35,848 nt of DNA from Clostridia bacterium (GTDB lineage: Bacteria > Bacillota > Clostridia > Christensenellales > Borkfalkiaceae): assembly GCA_017616695.1 (NCBI GenBank), contig JAFZXN010000054.1, forward strand, positions 1-35,848, written 5' to 3'. Positions within the stretch are counted from its first letter, which is position 1. Every line of letters starts with the position of its first letter. Positions 7,533 through 17,883 of this stretch are shown in pieces. The notes beneath the pieces were generated by a model. The model searched no databases and was not told the origin of the DNA. It saw nothing but the letters and a program-made list of their open reading frames with translations. The translations under genes and the position numbers were made by a program.

Positions 7533-8429
7533 TCAGATGAGCGCCTCGCTGAAGTTTTCGGAATCGAACTCTTCTATATCGTCGATGCCTTCGCCTACGC
7601 CTACGAAAGTTACGGGGATACCCATTCTGTCCGCAAGAGATAAAACGAACCCGCCTTTTGCGGAGCCGTCGAGCTTTGTTAAAATGATACCGTCGATACC
7701 GACGGCCTCGTTAAACAGTTCGACTTGCGACAAAGCGTTCTGACCGGTCGTCGCGTCGAGGACGATATATTTATAATAAGTAGCCTCGGGATAGTCGCGC
7801 CCGACTATACGCGACATCTTATTAAGCTCTTCCATTAGGTTGGCTTTGACGTGAAGTCTTCCCGCGGTGTCGATGATAAGTACGTCGGTATTTCTCGATC
7901 TTGCCGAGGCTACCGCGTCGAAAACGACCGCCGAAGGATCGGAGCCTTCGCCCTGCTTTATTATTCTTACGCCGGCTCTTTCCGCCCAGACGGAAAGCTG
8001 GTCCGAAGCCGCGGCGCGGAAGGTATCGGCGGCGGCTATCGTAACGTTTTTCCTGTTTTTAACGTAATAATTTGCAAGTTTTCCTATGGACGTCGTTTTC
8101 CCTACGCCGTTGACGCCGATTACCATAATAACGGCGGGATATTTGATTTCGACCGGCGCCGCTTTATCGAGAATTTCCTTTAACGTCAGTTTAAGATTTT
8201 TAATGACGACTTCCTTGTCGGCGACCTTTTCCGATCTCATTTTCTCGTGCAATTCGTCGACGATGGTTTCCGCCGTATCGACGCAAATATCCGAAGAGAT
8301 AAGAACGTCGGTAAGGTCTTCGTAAAAATCGTCGCCTATTCTATCACGTGTAAAAAGCGCTGAAATTTTAGAAGATATCGCGGTTTTTGTCTTTTGTAAC
8401 GCTTCTTTTATCTTGCTGAATAAGCCCAT
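7533..8429 (-). CDS. ftsY: Signal recognition particle receptor FtsY
   Basis: 298 residues. FtsY is the membrane-side GTPase that docks SRP-ribosome complexes. The short N-terminal amphipathic stretch [11 protein letters not shown] may give membrane contact; there is no long acidic A domain, as is usual in Firmicutes. The four-helix N domain (about 1-85) is followed by the G domain with GVNGVGKTT (105-113), DTFRAAA (135-141), DTAGR (about 188-192) and [10 protein letters not shown]. Start ATG 8429 has GGAGGA rather far upstream (about 13 bases), inside the end of smc. It lies 9 bases after smc in the common rnc-smc-ftsY order. Confidence 0.96.
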   Translation of the reverse strand: MGLFSKIKEALQKTKTAISSKISALFTRDRIGDDFYEDLTDVLISSDICVDTAETIVDELHEKMRSEKVADKEVVIKNLKLTLKEILDKAAPVEIKYPAVIMVIGVNGVGKTTSIGKLANYYVKNRKNVTIAAADTFRAAASDQLSVWAERAGVRIIKQGEGSDPSAVVFDAVASARSRNTDVLIIDTAGRLHVKANLMEELNKMSRIVGRDYPEATYYKYIVLDATTGQNALSQVELFNEAVGIDGIILTKLDGSAKGGFVLSLADRMGIPVTFVGVGEGIDDIEEFDSENFSEALI

Positions 8430-8438
8430 AAGGTATTA

Positions 8439-11400
8439 TCAGTCCTCCAAGGTGTCTTTGATGTCCGCAAGCTTTACGGAAACTATTTTGGATACGCCTT
8501 TTTCCTGCATCGTAACGCCGAACAACGCGTCCGAAAGCTCCATCGTGACCTTTTTGTGGGTTATAACGACGAACTGCGTTTCGGAAGAGAAATTCTGCAG
8601 ATATCTTGCAAATCTTTCGACGTTGGCGTCGTCAAGCGCCGCCTCTATCTCGTCGAGAACGCAAAACGGCATAGGTCTTAATTTAAGTATTGCAAAAAGT
8701 ATCGCAATAGCCGTAAGAGCCATTTCGCCACCCGACAAAAGCGAGATCTTCTGAAGTTTCTTTCCTGGCGGTTCAGCGACTATTTCGACGCCCGCTTCGA
8801 GAGGATCCACAACGTCCGTATAATCGAGAACGAGATCCGCCGAGCCGCCGCCGAAAAGCTCTTTGAATATACGTTTGAAGTGCATTTTTATCTGCCCGAA
8901 ACCTTCGTTGAAAGTTGCGAGCATCTCTTCGGTAAGCTTCTTTATGGCGTCTTTTATATCGGCCTCAGCTTTTAAAAGGTCGTCGAACTGCGTCTGAAGG
9001 TCGTCGTGACGCTCTTTTAAGCGGTTGTATTCTTCGATAGCGTCGGCGTTGATGTTGCCGAGCATGGCTATGCGCTTTTTGAGCCTGTCTATCTCCTGAT
9101 TGGAGCCGACTATATTGTATTCGGGATCGCGAAGTTCAAGACAGTCTTCGTAAGTGAGCTTGTATTCTTCCTGAACGCGCTGTTCCATGTATTCGAGTTC
9201 GGAATCGACTTTGGCTATCGCAAGCTCCTCTTCGTGGCGTTTTTCGGACAGTTTATTGAGCTCGCTGTTATGTATCTGACGTTTAAGATCGTCCTGCGAG
9301 ATAAGGTCGTTCAATTTCTGTTTTTTCAATTCGCATTCTTTTAAACGATCGCGCAGTTCTTTGATGCCCGAACTTTCTTCGCTGGATAAAGTGAGCTTTT
9401 CTATCTCTTTATAGAAACCTTCGATGACCGCGGCGTCGCTGTCGGCGTCGTCTGCGTCTTTCTTTATAATAAGACGTGTATCGTCGGCGTCCTTATTCAT
9501 TCTGTCGATATCCGAATTTGCGGCGTTGATTTCCGATTCGAGATAAGATATCCTCGATTTTATCTCGGTCAGCTTGTCCATCACGCTGTCGCGCTCTAAA
9601 CGCAATTTGTCGTATTTTTTCTGGAGTTTTTCGCTTTCGGAAGTGGCTTGATCTCTCTTTTCTTCGAGCAGTTTGTTGCCCATTTCGATCTCAAGATATT
9701 CTTTGGATATCTCGTTGAGCCTGCCCGCGACGGATTCGATTATCTCTTTGTATTCGTAAAGTTCTTTCTCCTTGTCGGATATCAAAGAGTTGACCGACGA
9801 AAGCCTTTCGTTCAAAACTGAAAGTTCCTGCTTGGTGTTTGAAACGCTTTCTTCGAGAGAATTGAGCTTGTCGACGAAAGAGTTGCTTTTATCCGTCAAA
9901 GCCTGCTTTTCCTTATTCGTCTTTTCCGTTTCGGCCTCGAGTTGGGCGATCTTTTCGGAGATGGTCTCGAGCATTCTTTCCGCGGACATAACGGTAACGC
10001 CGCTGTTGCGCCGCGAACCGCCCGTTATCGAGCCGCTCGAGTTGAAGATATCGCCGTCAAGTGTAACGATCTTGAAATTGAACTTATACTTTTTGGAAAT
10101 GTTGAGCGCGTTTTCCGAATTGTCGACGACGAGCGTATTCCCCAGGAGAAAATCTATTACGCTACGGAAATAATCGTCGAAAGAAACGACTTCGGTGGCA
10201 AAACCGAGACTTCCGCGCTCGTTTAAAGCCGACGTTATCTCCGCGCCGTTTAAGTGAGGTTTGACCGACGAAACGGGTAAAAACGTAACTCTGCCGCCGT
10301 CTGTTCTTTTCAAGTATTCCAAAAGATATCTCGCGTCGTCGGGGTTGGCGGTGATAACGTTCTGAACCGCGTTACCGATAGCGGCTTCTATTGCCTGCTC
10401 GTACTTTTTGTCCGTCTTGATGACGCTGCCGACAACGCCTTTTATCCTTTTGGCAAGTTCAGCGTTGGTTTTGGCGTCGAGCATAAGTTTTCTTACCGAA
10501 GACGGGTAGCCTTCGTAAGATTCTTTGATATTCGAGTAGATCTTCTTGCTCGAAGTTAAGTTGGATATTTCGAGGTTGGCTTTATAGGCCTTATCGGAAA
10601 GGATGGATATCTTTTCGTTCAGTTCGGAAATGGTCTTTTCAAGCTCTTCCGTCTGGTTTTTAAGGTCGGTAAGCAATTTTTCGTCAGACGAAATTCCAAG
10701 CTCTATTGCCGATTTTTCTGCGTAAAGCCCTTTGATAGCCGACGTTAAAGCGTCGACTTTTTCGATCGTTTCTTTTTGCCTTGTGGTAAAGACGGATTTT
10801 TCGGTATCGAGCGAACCGATGTTTTTACTTAAACCCGCAAGCGATTCCGCGGTCTTTATTATCTCGCTCTGCGCGGAGAGATTTAACCCTTCGCCTTCGG
10901 AAATTTCGGCAAGGAGCGCACCGAGCTTATCGGAAAGTTTGTCCCTTTCCGCAGTAAGACCTTTCATCTCGTTTTTGAACTCAACGAGCTCGTCGCCCCT
11001 TGCTTTCAAGGCTTTTTCGAGTAGTTCGAGCCTTTCGACGCGGTCTTTTTTGTCGGCGTTGAGACGGTCTATCTCCGTTTTATAGAAAGAGATCCTCTCT
11101 TTATATATCTTGGTCTGACCTTGCAGTTTTTCCTGGTCGAGCGAACGTACGAGTATCTGGTCGTGGAGCGAAGCGATAATGCCGTCCGATTCGGTGGATT
11201 CCTTCATATGGCGGTTATAATCGTCAGTCGCCTTTTCAAGCTCTTTTTCGTTGAGCTCGGTTTCTTCGAGGATAGCCTGTATCCTTATCGAGATCTTTTC
11301 CTTAACGCTCGTGGCGTTTTCGCGTTTATAAAGATAATTGTTTATCTCGTGATATTTCAATTCTCCCGCAAATTCGAGGAATTTTTGGGTTTTGTCTTTT

Positions 11401-12026
11401 GCTCTTGCGGCAGGCTCGAGTTGGCGGTTGATCTCTTCCATAATGTCGTTGATACGGTTGAGATTATCCCTCGTCCTTTCGAGTTTTCTTTCCGATTCGA
11501 GCCTTGACGCCTTCGACTTGGATATGCCGACGGCCTCCTCGAAAATAGTTCTTCTGTCGGCGGGTTTTGAAGAAAGGATCTCTGCGACCTTGCCTTGCCC
11601 TATAATCGAATAACCGTTCTTGCTGACGCCGCATTCGTGTAAAAGATCGACGATGTCGCGCATTCTTGCCGGCTGTTTGTTGATATAATACTCGCTGTCA
11701 CCGTTTCTGAAAAGCTTTCTCGTTAAAATAACTTCGTTGTAATCGGAGCTTTTGAAGATTTTGTTGGTGTTGTCGAAAAACAGAGAAACTTCGCAATAGG
11801 AAAGCGATTTCCTGTTTTGCGTTCCGTTGAAAATTACGTCGGTCATCGACGAACCGCGTAACGTTTTTGCCGATTGCTCGCCGAGTACCCAGCGAATGGC
11901 GTCGGCAATATTTGACTTACCGCAACCGTTCGGGCCGACTATCGCGGTAACGCCGTTATCAAAGACGATCTCGCACTTGTCGGCAAACGATTTGAAGCCT
12001 ATCAATTCGATCTTCTCAAAATTCAA
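8439..12026 (-). CDS. smc: Chromosome segregation ATPase Smc
   Basis: 1195 residues, full length for bacterial SMC. It compacts and resolves chromosomes with ScpA and ScpB. Walker A GPNGCGKS (31-38) follows the family opening (IELIGFKSFADK). Two long coiled coils flank a hinge (about 500-680, with a GSITGGS motif), then the ABC signature LSGGE (1097-1101) and Walker B leading into DEIEAALDD (1125-1133). The start is TTG at 12026, supported by the family N-terminus and by GAGGGG about 8 bases upstream. It overlaps the end of rnc by 11 bases, so the two are probably translationally coupled. Confidence 0.97.
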   Translation of the reverse strand: MNFEKIELIGFKSFADKCEIVFDNGVTAIVGPNGCGKSNIADAIRWVLGEQSAKTLRGSSMTDVIFNGTQNRKSLSYCEVSLFFDNTNKIFKSSDYNEVILTRKLFRNGDSEYYINKQPARMRDIVDLLHECGVSKNGYSIIGQGKVAEILSSKPADRRTIFEEAVGISKSKASRLESERKLERTRDNLNRINDIMEEINRQLEPAARAKDKTQKFLEFAGELKYHEINNYLYKRENATSVKEKISIRIQAILEETELNEKELEKATDDYNRHMKESTESDGIIASLHDQILVRSLDQEKLQGQTKIYKERISFYKTEIDRLNADKKDRVERLELLEKALKARGDELVEFKNEMKGLTAERDKLSDKLGALLAEISEGEGLNLSAQSEIIKTAESLAGLSKNIGSLDTEKSVFTTRQKETIEKVDALTSAIKGLYAEKSAIELGISSDEKLLTDLKNQTEELEKTISELNEKISILSDKAYKANLEISNLTSSKKIYSNIKESYEGYPSSVRKLMLDAKTNAELAKRIKGVVGSVIKTDKKYEQAIEAAIGNAVQNVITANPDDARYLLEYLKRTDGGRVTFLPVSSVKPHLNGAEITSALNERGSLGFATEVVSFDDYFRSVIDFLLGNTLVVDNSENALNISKKYKFNFKIVTLDGDIFNSSGSITGGSRRNSGVTVMSAERMLETISEKIAQLEAETEKTNKEKQALTDKSNSFVDKLNSLEESVSNTKQELSVLNERLSSVNSLISDKEKELYEYKEIIESVAGRLNEISKEYLEIEMGNKLLEEKRDQATSESEKLQKKYDKLRLERDSVMDKLTEIKSRISYLESEINAANSDIDRMNKDADDTRLIIKKDADDADSDAAVIEGFYKEIEKLTLSSEESSGIKELRDRLKECELKKQKLNDLISQDDLKRQIHNSELNKLSEKRHEEELAIAKVDSELEYMEQRVQEEYKLTYEDCLELRDPEYNIVGSNQEIDRLKKRIAMLGNINADAIEEYNRLKERHDDLQTQFDDLLKAEADIKDAIKKLTEEMLATFNEGFGQIKMHFKRIFKELFGGGSADLVLDYTDVVDPLEAGVEIVAEPPGKKLQKISLLSGGEMALTAIAILFAILKLRPMPFCVLDEIEAALDDANVERFARYLQNFSSETQFVVITHKKVTMELSDALFGVTMQEKGVSKIVSVKLADIKDTLED

Positions 12027-12705
12027 TTATCTGCCCCTCACTTTTCAGTTTGTAAACGGCGTTTTTTGCCGCGTTTTGCTCGGCTTTTTGCTTGGTAGAG
12101 CCTTCGCCGACGGATATTTTGTCGTTTCCTATCATAAGCGCCATCGTAAAAACGGGATCGTGATCGGGACCGCTTCTTGATACTTCGACGTATTTAACGT
12201 CCCCCAAACGTTTACGTTCGGCAAAAACGTTTATTATCGACTTATAATCTCTCGTTTCGCTGAACGCTTTATTAAGTTCCGACGAAGACAATAAAAGATT
12301 ATTTACGATCATTTCGGCGTTTTTCAGCCCGCCGTCGAGATAGGTCGCGCCGATAAGCGCCTCGAAAACGTCCTCTTTTATCTTGTCGTTACAGTCAGTG
12401 CCGTTTCCCGAAAGAACGTATCTGTCAAGCCCAGCGGCTTTAAGCGCCGTCGATAAAGGCACGGTAGAAACGAGTTTGCTTTTGACGGTGGTAAGCGCGC
12501 CTTCGTCGATCAAATAATTTTTGAACAAATACTCCGTTACGATAAACCCGAGCACGGAATCACCGAGAAATTCAAGTCTTTCGTAACATAAAAAGCCTTT
12601 ATGTTCGTTGGAAAACGACTTGTGCGTGAACGCCTGCAAAAGCAAATTCTTATCGCTAAAAGCGTAACCGATCGTATCTTCGATCGCCTTATAATCGAAA
12701 ACCAT
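12016..12705 (-). CDS. rnc: Ribonuclease III
   Basis: 229 residues. It cleaves double-stranded RNA, including rRNA precursors. The catalytic domain has the signature ERLEFLGDS (42-50) and the second acidic site EDVFEALIGA (111-120, with D112 and E115). A C-terminal double-stranded RNA-binding domain starts near DYKSIIN and ends with KQKAEQNAAKNAVYKL. It is 12 bases after asnS and overlaps smc. Confidence 0.97.
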   Translation of the reverse strand: MVFDYKAIEDTIGYAFSDKNLLLQAFTHKSFSNEHKGFLCYERLEFLGDSVLGFIVTEYLFKNYLIDEGALTTVKSKLVSTVPLSTALKAAGLDRYVLSGNGTDCNDKIKEDVFEALIGATYLDGGLKNAEMIVNNLLLSSSELNKAFSETRDYKSIINVFAERKRLGDVKYVEVSRSGPDHDPVFTMALMIGNDKISVGEGSTKQKAEQNAAKNAVYKLKSEGQIIEF

Positions 12706-12717
12706 AATAAATACGGA

Positions 12718-14112
12718 TCAATATTCGAGGTTCTCGACCGTTCTCGGGAAGGGTAAAACGTCACGGATATTGGCTATGCCCGTAAGATACATTACCATTC
12801 TTTCAAAGCCGAGCCCGAATCCCGAGTGGCGCACTCCGCCGTACTTTCTCAAGTTGAGATACCACCAGTAATCCTCTTCTTTAAGATTGAATTCCTTCAA
12901 TTTTTCTTTGAGGACGTCAAGGCGCTCTTCCCTTTGCGAGCCGCCGATAAGTTCGCCGATACCGGGAACGAGCAGGTCGCTTGCCGCAACGGTCTTGCCG
13001 TCGTCGTTCATGCGCATATAAAAGGCTTTGATCTCCTTGGGATAATCGGTTAAAAATACGGGCTTTTTAAAGACTTTTTCGGTAATATAGCGTTCGTGTT
13101 CGCTTTGAAGATCGCACCCCCAATATACCGGAAACTCGAATTTGTCTTTTTCCTTTTCGAGAATCTTTATGGCCTCGGTGTAAGGAAGACGGACGAACTC
13201 GTTTTCAACGACGTTTTTCAGTTTATCTATAAGCGTGTTGTCGACGAATTTATTTAAAAAGTCAAGTTCTTCGGGGCAGGCCTTAAAGACGTGTTCTATT
13301 ATGGATTTGACCATCGCCTCGGCAACGTCCATATCGTCAGATAGATCTGCAAACGCCATTTCAGGCTCTATCATCCAGAACTCAGCCGCGTGCCTTGCCG
13401 TATTCGATCTTTCGGCCCTGAAAGTCGGTCCGAAAGTATAAATGTTACCAAATGCCATCGCATACGTTTCGCCGTTCAATTGGCCGGAAACGGTAAGCAA
13501 CGCCTTTTTTCCGAAAAAGTCTTTGGAATAGTCGACGGGTTTACCCGAAGCGGCGATCTTGTCGAGATCGAGCGTCGTCACCTGAAACATTGCGCCCGCG
13601 CCCTCGCAGTCGCTTCCCGTAATAAGCGGCGTGTGAACGTAAACGAACCCGCGGTCGTTGAAAAATTTGTGTATGGCAAAAGCCGTTTCGCTCCTTATAC
13701 GGAATACAGCGCTGAAAGTGTTCGTCCTCGGACGAAGATAGGCTATTTCGCGGAGATATTCGAGCGAATGTCTCTTTTTCTGTAAAGGATAATCGGGAGT
13801 CGAAGTTCCTTCGACAGTTATCTTTTCGGCTTTTAATTCAAACGGTTGTTTGGCCTCGGGAGTCAAAACGAGTTTACCTTCGATTATCAACGACGCGCCG
13901 ACGTTCTGCGATGCTATCTCCGCATAGTTGGGTAAATTCGCGCTCTCGAAAACTATCTGCAGGTTTTTGAAATAACTGCCGTCGTTAAGTTCGATAAATC
14001 CGAAAGCTTTCGAATCACGGATAGTTCTTGCCCAGCCCATGACGACTATTTTCTTGTCGGCATAAGTTTCTTTTGACGTGAAGATCTCTCTCACTGTAAC
14101 TCTTTTTTGCAT
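12718..14112 (-). CDS. asnS: Asparagine--tRNA ligase
   Basis: 464 residues, the usual size. It is a class IIb synthetase with an N-terminal OB-fold anticodon domain (about 1-110) and a catalytic core. Motif 2 contains FRAERS (231-236) and motif 3 is GFGLGFERM (431-439). Start ATG 14112 follows AAGGAG at about 9 bases. It leads the asnS-rnc-smc-ftsY run, an unusual first gene for that cluster. No T-box antiterminator pattern (AGGGTGG-type sequence) is seen in the 320 bases upstream. Confidence 0.96.
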   Translation of the reverse strand: MQKRVTVREIFTSKETYADKKIVVMGWARTIRDSKAFGFIELNDGSYFKNLQIVFESANLPNYAEIASQNVGASLIIEGKLVLTPEAKQPFELKAEKITVEGTSTPDYPLQKKRHSLEYLREIAYLRPRTNTFSAVFRIRSETAFAIHKFFNDRGFVYVHTPLITGSDCEGAGAMFQVTTLDLDKIAASGKPVDYSKDFFGKKALLTVSGQLNGETYAMAFGNIYTFGPTFRAERSNTARHAAEFWMIEPEMAFADLSDDMDVAEAMVKSIIEHVFKACPEELDFLNKFVDNTLIDKLKNVVENEFVRLPYTEAIKILEKEKDKFEFPVYWGCDLQSEHERYITEKVFKKPVFLTDYPKEIKAFYMRMNDDGKTVAASDLLVPGIGELIGGSQREERLDVLKEKLKEFNLKEEDYWWYLNLRKYGGVRHSGFGLGFERMVMYLTGIANIRDVLPFPRTVENLEY

Positions 14113-14309
14113 AACTGAAAACTCCTTGAAGTAAACTGTACGCGTTTTGAAGGCGTGGCGTAAACAGCGCAGTCAGAAACGCTTTAAATATATTTATAAT
14201 AATATCAAGTATTACTATAACATTTTTTTTATCAAATATCAACAATTTGTAAATCGGAAAATGCAATTTTACGCAAAAAATAAGCAAATTTTAAAAATAA
14301 TTATTTTTA

Positions 14310-14348
14310 AAAAGGTCGTGTTCTTATTATTGCCCGTATCGACCTTTT
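14310..14348 (-). terminator. Second hairpin downstream of clpX
   Basis: Arms AAAAGGTCG and CGACCTTTT around a 21-base loop. On the minus strand it ends in a short T run, so it could be a back-up terminator for the tig-clpP-clpX run. The large loop makes it less certain. Confidence 0.4.
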
Positions 14349-14370
14349 ACGTCGGGCGCAAAACGTGCTT

Positions 14371-14413
14371 AAAAATAAACCGCCGCACTTTCTTTAAAAG
14401 GAAATGCGACGGC
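14371..14413 (-). terminator. Terminator of clpX
   Basis: On the minus strand CCGTCGCATTTC pairs with GAAAGTGCGGCGG (two G-U pairs), followed by TTTATTTTT. It lies 20 bases after the clpX stop. Confidence 0.75.
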
Positions 14414-14432
14414 ATTTATCTGCTATGAAATT

Positions 14433-15677
14433 TTACGCGATATCTTTTTTAACGACGACGGCTTTCTTTTCGCCGCGAACGACGTCTTCGTCGATTATTA
14501 TTTTGGATATCGTCTTATCGAGCGGTATATCGTACATCGCGTCGAGCATAAGGCCTTCGAAAATGGTTCTCAAACCCCTTGCGCCCGTCTTTAGTTCGAT
14601 AGCCCGTTTAGCTATGGCGTGGAGAGCGTTATCTTCGACGTCGAGTTCCACGTCGTCCATACCGATAAGTTTCTGATACTGCTTTACTATGGCGTTTTTG
14701 GGCTCGGTCATAATCTTTACGAGTGCCTCTTCGTCAAGCGAATTCAAAGAAACGGTTATGGGTATCCTTCCGACGAATTCGGGGATAAGACCGAACTTTA
14801 TAAGGTCTTGCGGCTGTACTTCGTTCAGGAATTGTTCGGATATCTCCGTCTTGTCCTGAATTGTTGCGCCAAATCCTATGCCCGAAGAGTTTTTGCGCTT
14901 TGCGACTATCTTATCGAGCCCCACGAACGCCCCGCCGCATATAAAGAGAATGTTGGTCGTATCGATCCTGATAAACTCCTGTTGCGGGTGTTTACGACCG
15001 CCCTGCGGCGGCACGGAAGCTATCGTGCTTTCGATAATTTTCAGTAGCGCTTGCTGTACGCCTTCGCCCGAAACGTCGCGCGTTATAGAAACGTTTTCGC
15101 CTTTTCTTGCTATCTTATCTATCTCGTCGATGTAGATTATGCCCATTTCCGCACGGGAAACGTCGTAATCGGCATTCTGGATTAGTTTGAGCAAAATGTT
15201 CTCGACGTCTTCGCCGACGTAGCCCGCCTCGGTCAGAGTGGTGGCGTCCGCAACGGCAAAGGGAACGTTTAAAATCCTTGCGAGAGTGCTGGCTAAAAGC
15301 GTCTTTCCGCAGCCGGTGGCGCCGAACATCAAAACGTTGCTTTTATCTATCTCGGTATCGTCGCGCGAGCGTGACCTTTTCATTTTCGCAAAGGAATTTA
15401 CCCGCTTATAATGGTTGTAAACGGCGACGGACAAGACTTTTTTGGCTCTTTCCTGACCGATAATGTATTTGTCGAGTTCGGCCTTTATCTCGTGCGGTTT
15501 CAACAGATTGACCGCCGACGGTTCGGAATGTGTTTTTTCTTCGTTCAAAGCCTCGTTGCAAGCGCCGACGCACGAATCGCATATAAACAAGCCTCTCGGC
15601 CCCGCGATGAGCGCACCGACCTTTTCACGCGGTCTGCCGCAGAACGAACAGCAGTCTTTATCAAAGGTTGGATCCAT
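14433..15677 (-). CDS. clpX: ATP-dependent Clp protease ATP-binding subunit ClpX
   Basis: 414 residues. It is the AAA+ unfoldase that feeds ClpP. The N-terminal zinc-binding domain uses C10, C13, C33 and C36. The AAA+ core shows Walker A GATGCGKT (119-126), pore loop GYVG (152-155), Walker B IIYIDEID (180-187) and GARGLR near the C-terminus. The start at ATG 15677 has an excellent AGGAGGT site. It lies 56 bases after clpP, in the order tig-clpP-clpX that is common in Firmicutes. Confidence 0.97.
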   Translation of the reverse strand: MDPTFDKDCCSFCGRPREKVGALIAGPRGLFICDSCVGACNEALNEEKTHSEPSAVNLLKPHEIKAELDKYIIGQERAKKVLSVAVYNHYKRVNSFAKMKRSRSRDDTEIDKSNVLMFGATGCGKTLLASTLARILNVPFAVADATTLTEAGYVGEDVENILLKLIQNADYDVSRAEMGIIYIDEIDKIARKGENVSITRDVSGEGVQQALLKIIESTIASVPPQGGRKHPQQEFIRIDTTNILFICGGAFVGLDKIVAKRKNSSGIGFGATIQDKTEISEQFLNEVQPQDLIKFGLIPEFVGRIPITVSLNSLDEEALVKIMTEPKNAIVKQYQKLIGMDDVELDVEDNALHAIAKRAIELKTGARGLRTIFEGLMLDAMYDIPLDKTISKIIIDEDVVRGEKKAVVVKKDIA

Positions 15678-15733
15678 TTTACCTCCTTTTTCCTGTATTC
15701 GGAAATTACGTTTTTACCCGACGATATTTGCCG

Positions 15734-16315
15734 TCATCTGTTGACGTATATCTTGTCGATAAGCCCGTATTCGAGCGCTTGATCCGCAGAAAGGAAATTA
15801 TCCCTGTCGGTATCGCGGGAAATGGTCTCGATATCTTTGCCCGTGTTTTCTGCAAGAATCCTGTTGAGCTTTTCACGGGTTTTGACGATATGATCGGCGT
15901 GGATCTTGATATCGCTCGCCTGACCGGATACGCCGCCGAGCGGCTGGTGGATCATAATCTCGCTGTTGGGAAGAGCAAATCTTTTTCCTTTAGCTCCGCT
16001 CGACAGTAAAAACGCGCCCATAGACGCCGCCATACCGACGCATATCGTGCAGACTTCGCTGCGGATATAATTCATCGTATCGTAGATAGCAAGCCCCGCG
16101 CTTACGCTGCCGCCCGGGCTGTTGATGTACATATTTATAGGCTTTGACGGATCTTTTGCCTCGAGGAAAATAAGCTGCGCTATCACGGTGTTCGCAACGG
16201 CGTCGTCTATCTCTCCCGTAATGAAAACTATCCTGTCGTCAAGTAAACGCGAATAAATGTCAAACGAGCGTTCGCCCTTATCGGTCTGTTCGACTACTAT
16301 TGGAATAAGTGCCAT
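15734..16315 (-). CDS. clpP: ATP-dependent Clp protease proteolytic subunit ClpP
   Basis: 193 residues. It is a serine protease forming the degradation chamber used by ClpX. The catalytic triad is visible: Ser98 in [11 protein letters not shown], His123 in MIHQPLGG, and Asp172 in DTDRDNF. There is essentially no propeptide. Start ATG 16315 follows CGGAG at a normal distance. It stands 82 bases after tig with no terminator I can support between them. Confidence 0.97.
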   Translation of the reverse strand: MALIPIVVEQTDKGERSFDIYSRLLDDRIVFITGEIDDAVANTVIAQLIFLEAKDPSKPINMYINSPGGSVSAGLAIYDTMNYIRSEVCTICVGMAASMGAFLLSSGAKGKRFALPNSEIMIHQPLGGVSGQASDIKIHADHIVKTREKLNRILAENTGKDIETISRDTDRDNFLSADQALEYGLIDKIYVNR

Positions 16316-16397
16316 AATACTCCGTATACTGCGCTTATATTTTGCGCATAAAAATAATGATCAACAAATATCGTTTGCGAAATTTAAGCAGTGTAAA

Positions 16398-17714
16398 TTA
16401 CTTCTTTTCTTTTGCTTTTTTCGCTTTTATGAACTCGTTATTTTCGGTAAGAAAAGCAAAGAGTTTTTCGATGATTATCGAGTTTTCGATATACTTTAAC
16501 TGACGTTCGTCCATACCCTTACGGTATTCTTCCGCGTCCTTATTGACGGAAGCGGCTTGCTCGGCGACTTTAGCGGAGATCTCTTCTTCGGTCGCCGTCA
16601 TATTTTCCGTTTCGATTATCGTGTTGACGATAAGCTGTTTTTTAACTCTGTCGGTAGCGGTCGGTCTGTAACTATCTCTCAACTTTTCCTCGGTGGAATT
16701 TGTGTATTTGAGATAATCTTCGAGCTTCATTCCGCTGTACATGAGCCTGTAACCGAACTGTTTGACCATATTATCCACTTCGTCGTCTATCATCGCGTCG
16801 GGAATAATTACCTCTGTGGTCTCGGCTATGGCGGTCAAAAGCTTATCTTCGTTTTCGTTGCGGGCTTTTTCGTCGTATTCTTTTTGTTTGCGTTCGCGCT
16901 GTTTGTCTTTATAAGCTTGAACGTTTTCTTCACCGGTCGCGTCTTTAATGAATTCGTCGGTTATCTCGGGAACGACCTTTTTCAATATCTTATGCAAAAC
17001 CACGTGGAAAACAGCGGGTTTTCCTTTGAGATTTTCCGCGCCGTAATCGTCGGGGAACTTGACGTTGATATCTCTTTCGTCACCGATATTCATACCGACT
17101 ACGCCGTCTTCAAAGCCGGGAATGAACGTTCCCGTGCCAAGGCCCAATCTTTGTTCGGTCGCGGTGCCGCCGTCGAATTTAACGCCGTCGATACTTCCGC
17201 TGTAATCTATAACGACTATATCGCCGTTTTCCGCAGCGCGGCCTTCGACCGGTTCTTCCTTGCTGTTTTTCTCGGCAAGGTCGTTAAGGTCTTTTCCCAA
17301 TTCCGCGTCGGTTACATTATACTCTGTTTTCTCGACTTTTATACCCTTATATTTACCGATCTTGACTTCGGGCATAACGGGGATAAGCGCCGAAATATCC
17401 GCGCCGTCGTCTTTGATATCGTCGAGCGAGAATTTCGGATCGCCTACGACGTTTATGTTTTTACCCTCTTTTTCGAGAATTTCCGGATAATATTTATTAA
17501 TGGCGATATTTATCGCGTCTTCATAGAAAAATCCTTTGCCGTAAAGTCCTACGAGAACGTTGAACGGAACGTGACCTTTTCTGAAGCCCTGAACGTTGAA
17601 TTTGGCTTTGTTTTTTTCGTATGCCGAATGTATTGCTTCATCCCAATCGGCTGCGTCGAGTTTGACGGAAAGCTTTACCTGACTCTTTTCGGCAGGTTCA
17701 TAAGTATATTGCAT
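16398..17714 (-). CDS. tig: Trigger factor (ribosome-bound chaperone, peptidyl-prolyl isomerase)
   Basis: 438 residues. It is the chaperone for nascent chains at the ribosome exit. The N-terminal ribosome-binding domain includes GFRKGHVP (43-50, signature FRK at 44-46). The FKBP-type isomerase domain spans about 164-243 (starts GDIVVIDYSG). A long helical C-terminal domain ends with a Lys-rich tail. Start ATG 17714 has AGAGGT upstream. It is the first gene of tig-clpP-clpX, with its own promoter at 17746-17774. Confidence 0.96.
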   Translation of the reverse strand: MQYTYEPAEKSQVKLSVKLDAADWDEAIHSAYEKNKAKFNVQGFRKGHVPFNVLVGLYGKGFFYEDAINIAINKYYPEILEKEGKNINVVGDPKFSLDDIKDDGADISALIPVMPEVKIGKYKGIKVEKTEYNVTDAELGKDLNDLAEKNSKEEPVEGRAAENGDIVVIDYSGSIDGVKFDGGTATEQRLGLGTGTFIPGFEDGVVGMNIGDERDINVKFPDDYGAENLKGKPAVFHVVLHKILKKVVPEITDEFIKDATGEENVQAYKDKQRERKQKEYDEKARNENEDKLLTAIAETTEVIIPDAMIDDEVDNMVKQFGYRLMYSGMKLEDYLKYTNSTEEKLRDSYRPTATDRVKKQLIVNTIIETENMTATEEEISAKVAEQAASVNKDAEEYRKGMDERQLKYIENSIIIEKLFAFLTENNEFIKAKKAKEKK

Positions 17715-17745
17715 TATAATACCTCTGAAATTTGTTATCCCGAAT

Positions 17746-17774
17746 ATTTTATCAAATAAAGTCGTTAAAGTAAA
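17746..17774 (-). promoter_or_regulatory. Promoter of tig
   Basis: On the minus strand TTTACT (17769-17774), a 17-base spacer and TAAAAT (17746-17751), with TG in the extended -10 position. It is about 32 bases from the tig start. Confidence 0.6.
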
Positions 17775-17814
17775 GTTTTTGCGACCGATAATTTGACTTT
17801 TATTAAAGTTTTAT

Positions 17815-17843
17815 TTTACTTTTTTGATTTTTTTTAGTATAAT
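17815..17843 (+). promoter_or_regulatory. Promoter of rqcH
   Basis: TTTACT (17815-17820), a 17-base spacer and a perfect TATAAT (17838-17843), about 40 bases before the rqcH ATG. It is back to back with the tig promoter. Confidence 0.6.
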
Positions 17844-17883
17844 TGGAAAAACGAATTGCGGATTTTGTAAAAAAGAGGCTTTT

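Larger units (their letters stand above)
14113..14432. other. Intergenic region between clpX and asnS
   Basis: 320 bases without a gene. It holds the clpX terminator (14371-14413), a second hairpin (14310-14348), and an AT-rich stretch (14180-14240) that probably contains the asnS promoter. Two TTGATA boxes lie on the minus strand there, but neither has a convincing -10 at the right spacing. Confidence 0.6.

Noticed and set aside
16316-16397. Separate promoter for clpP
   Set aside because: TTGTTG-17-CAAAAT on the minus strand is too weak to call; transcription from the tig promoter explains the gene as well.
16557-17759. 400-codon open frame on the plus strand
   Set aside because: It is the antisense shadow of tig, whose domains and ribosome site are clear; the translation is Phe/Val-rich and matches no family.
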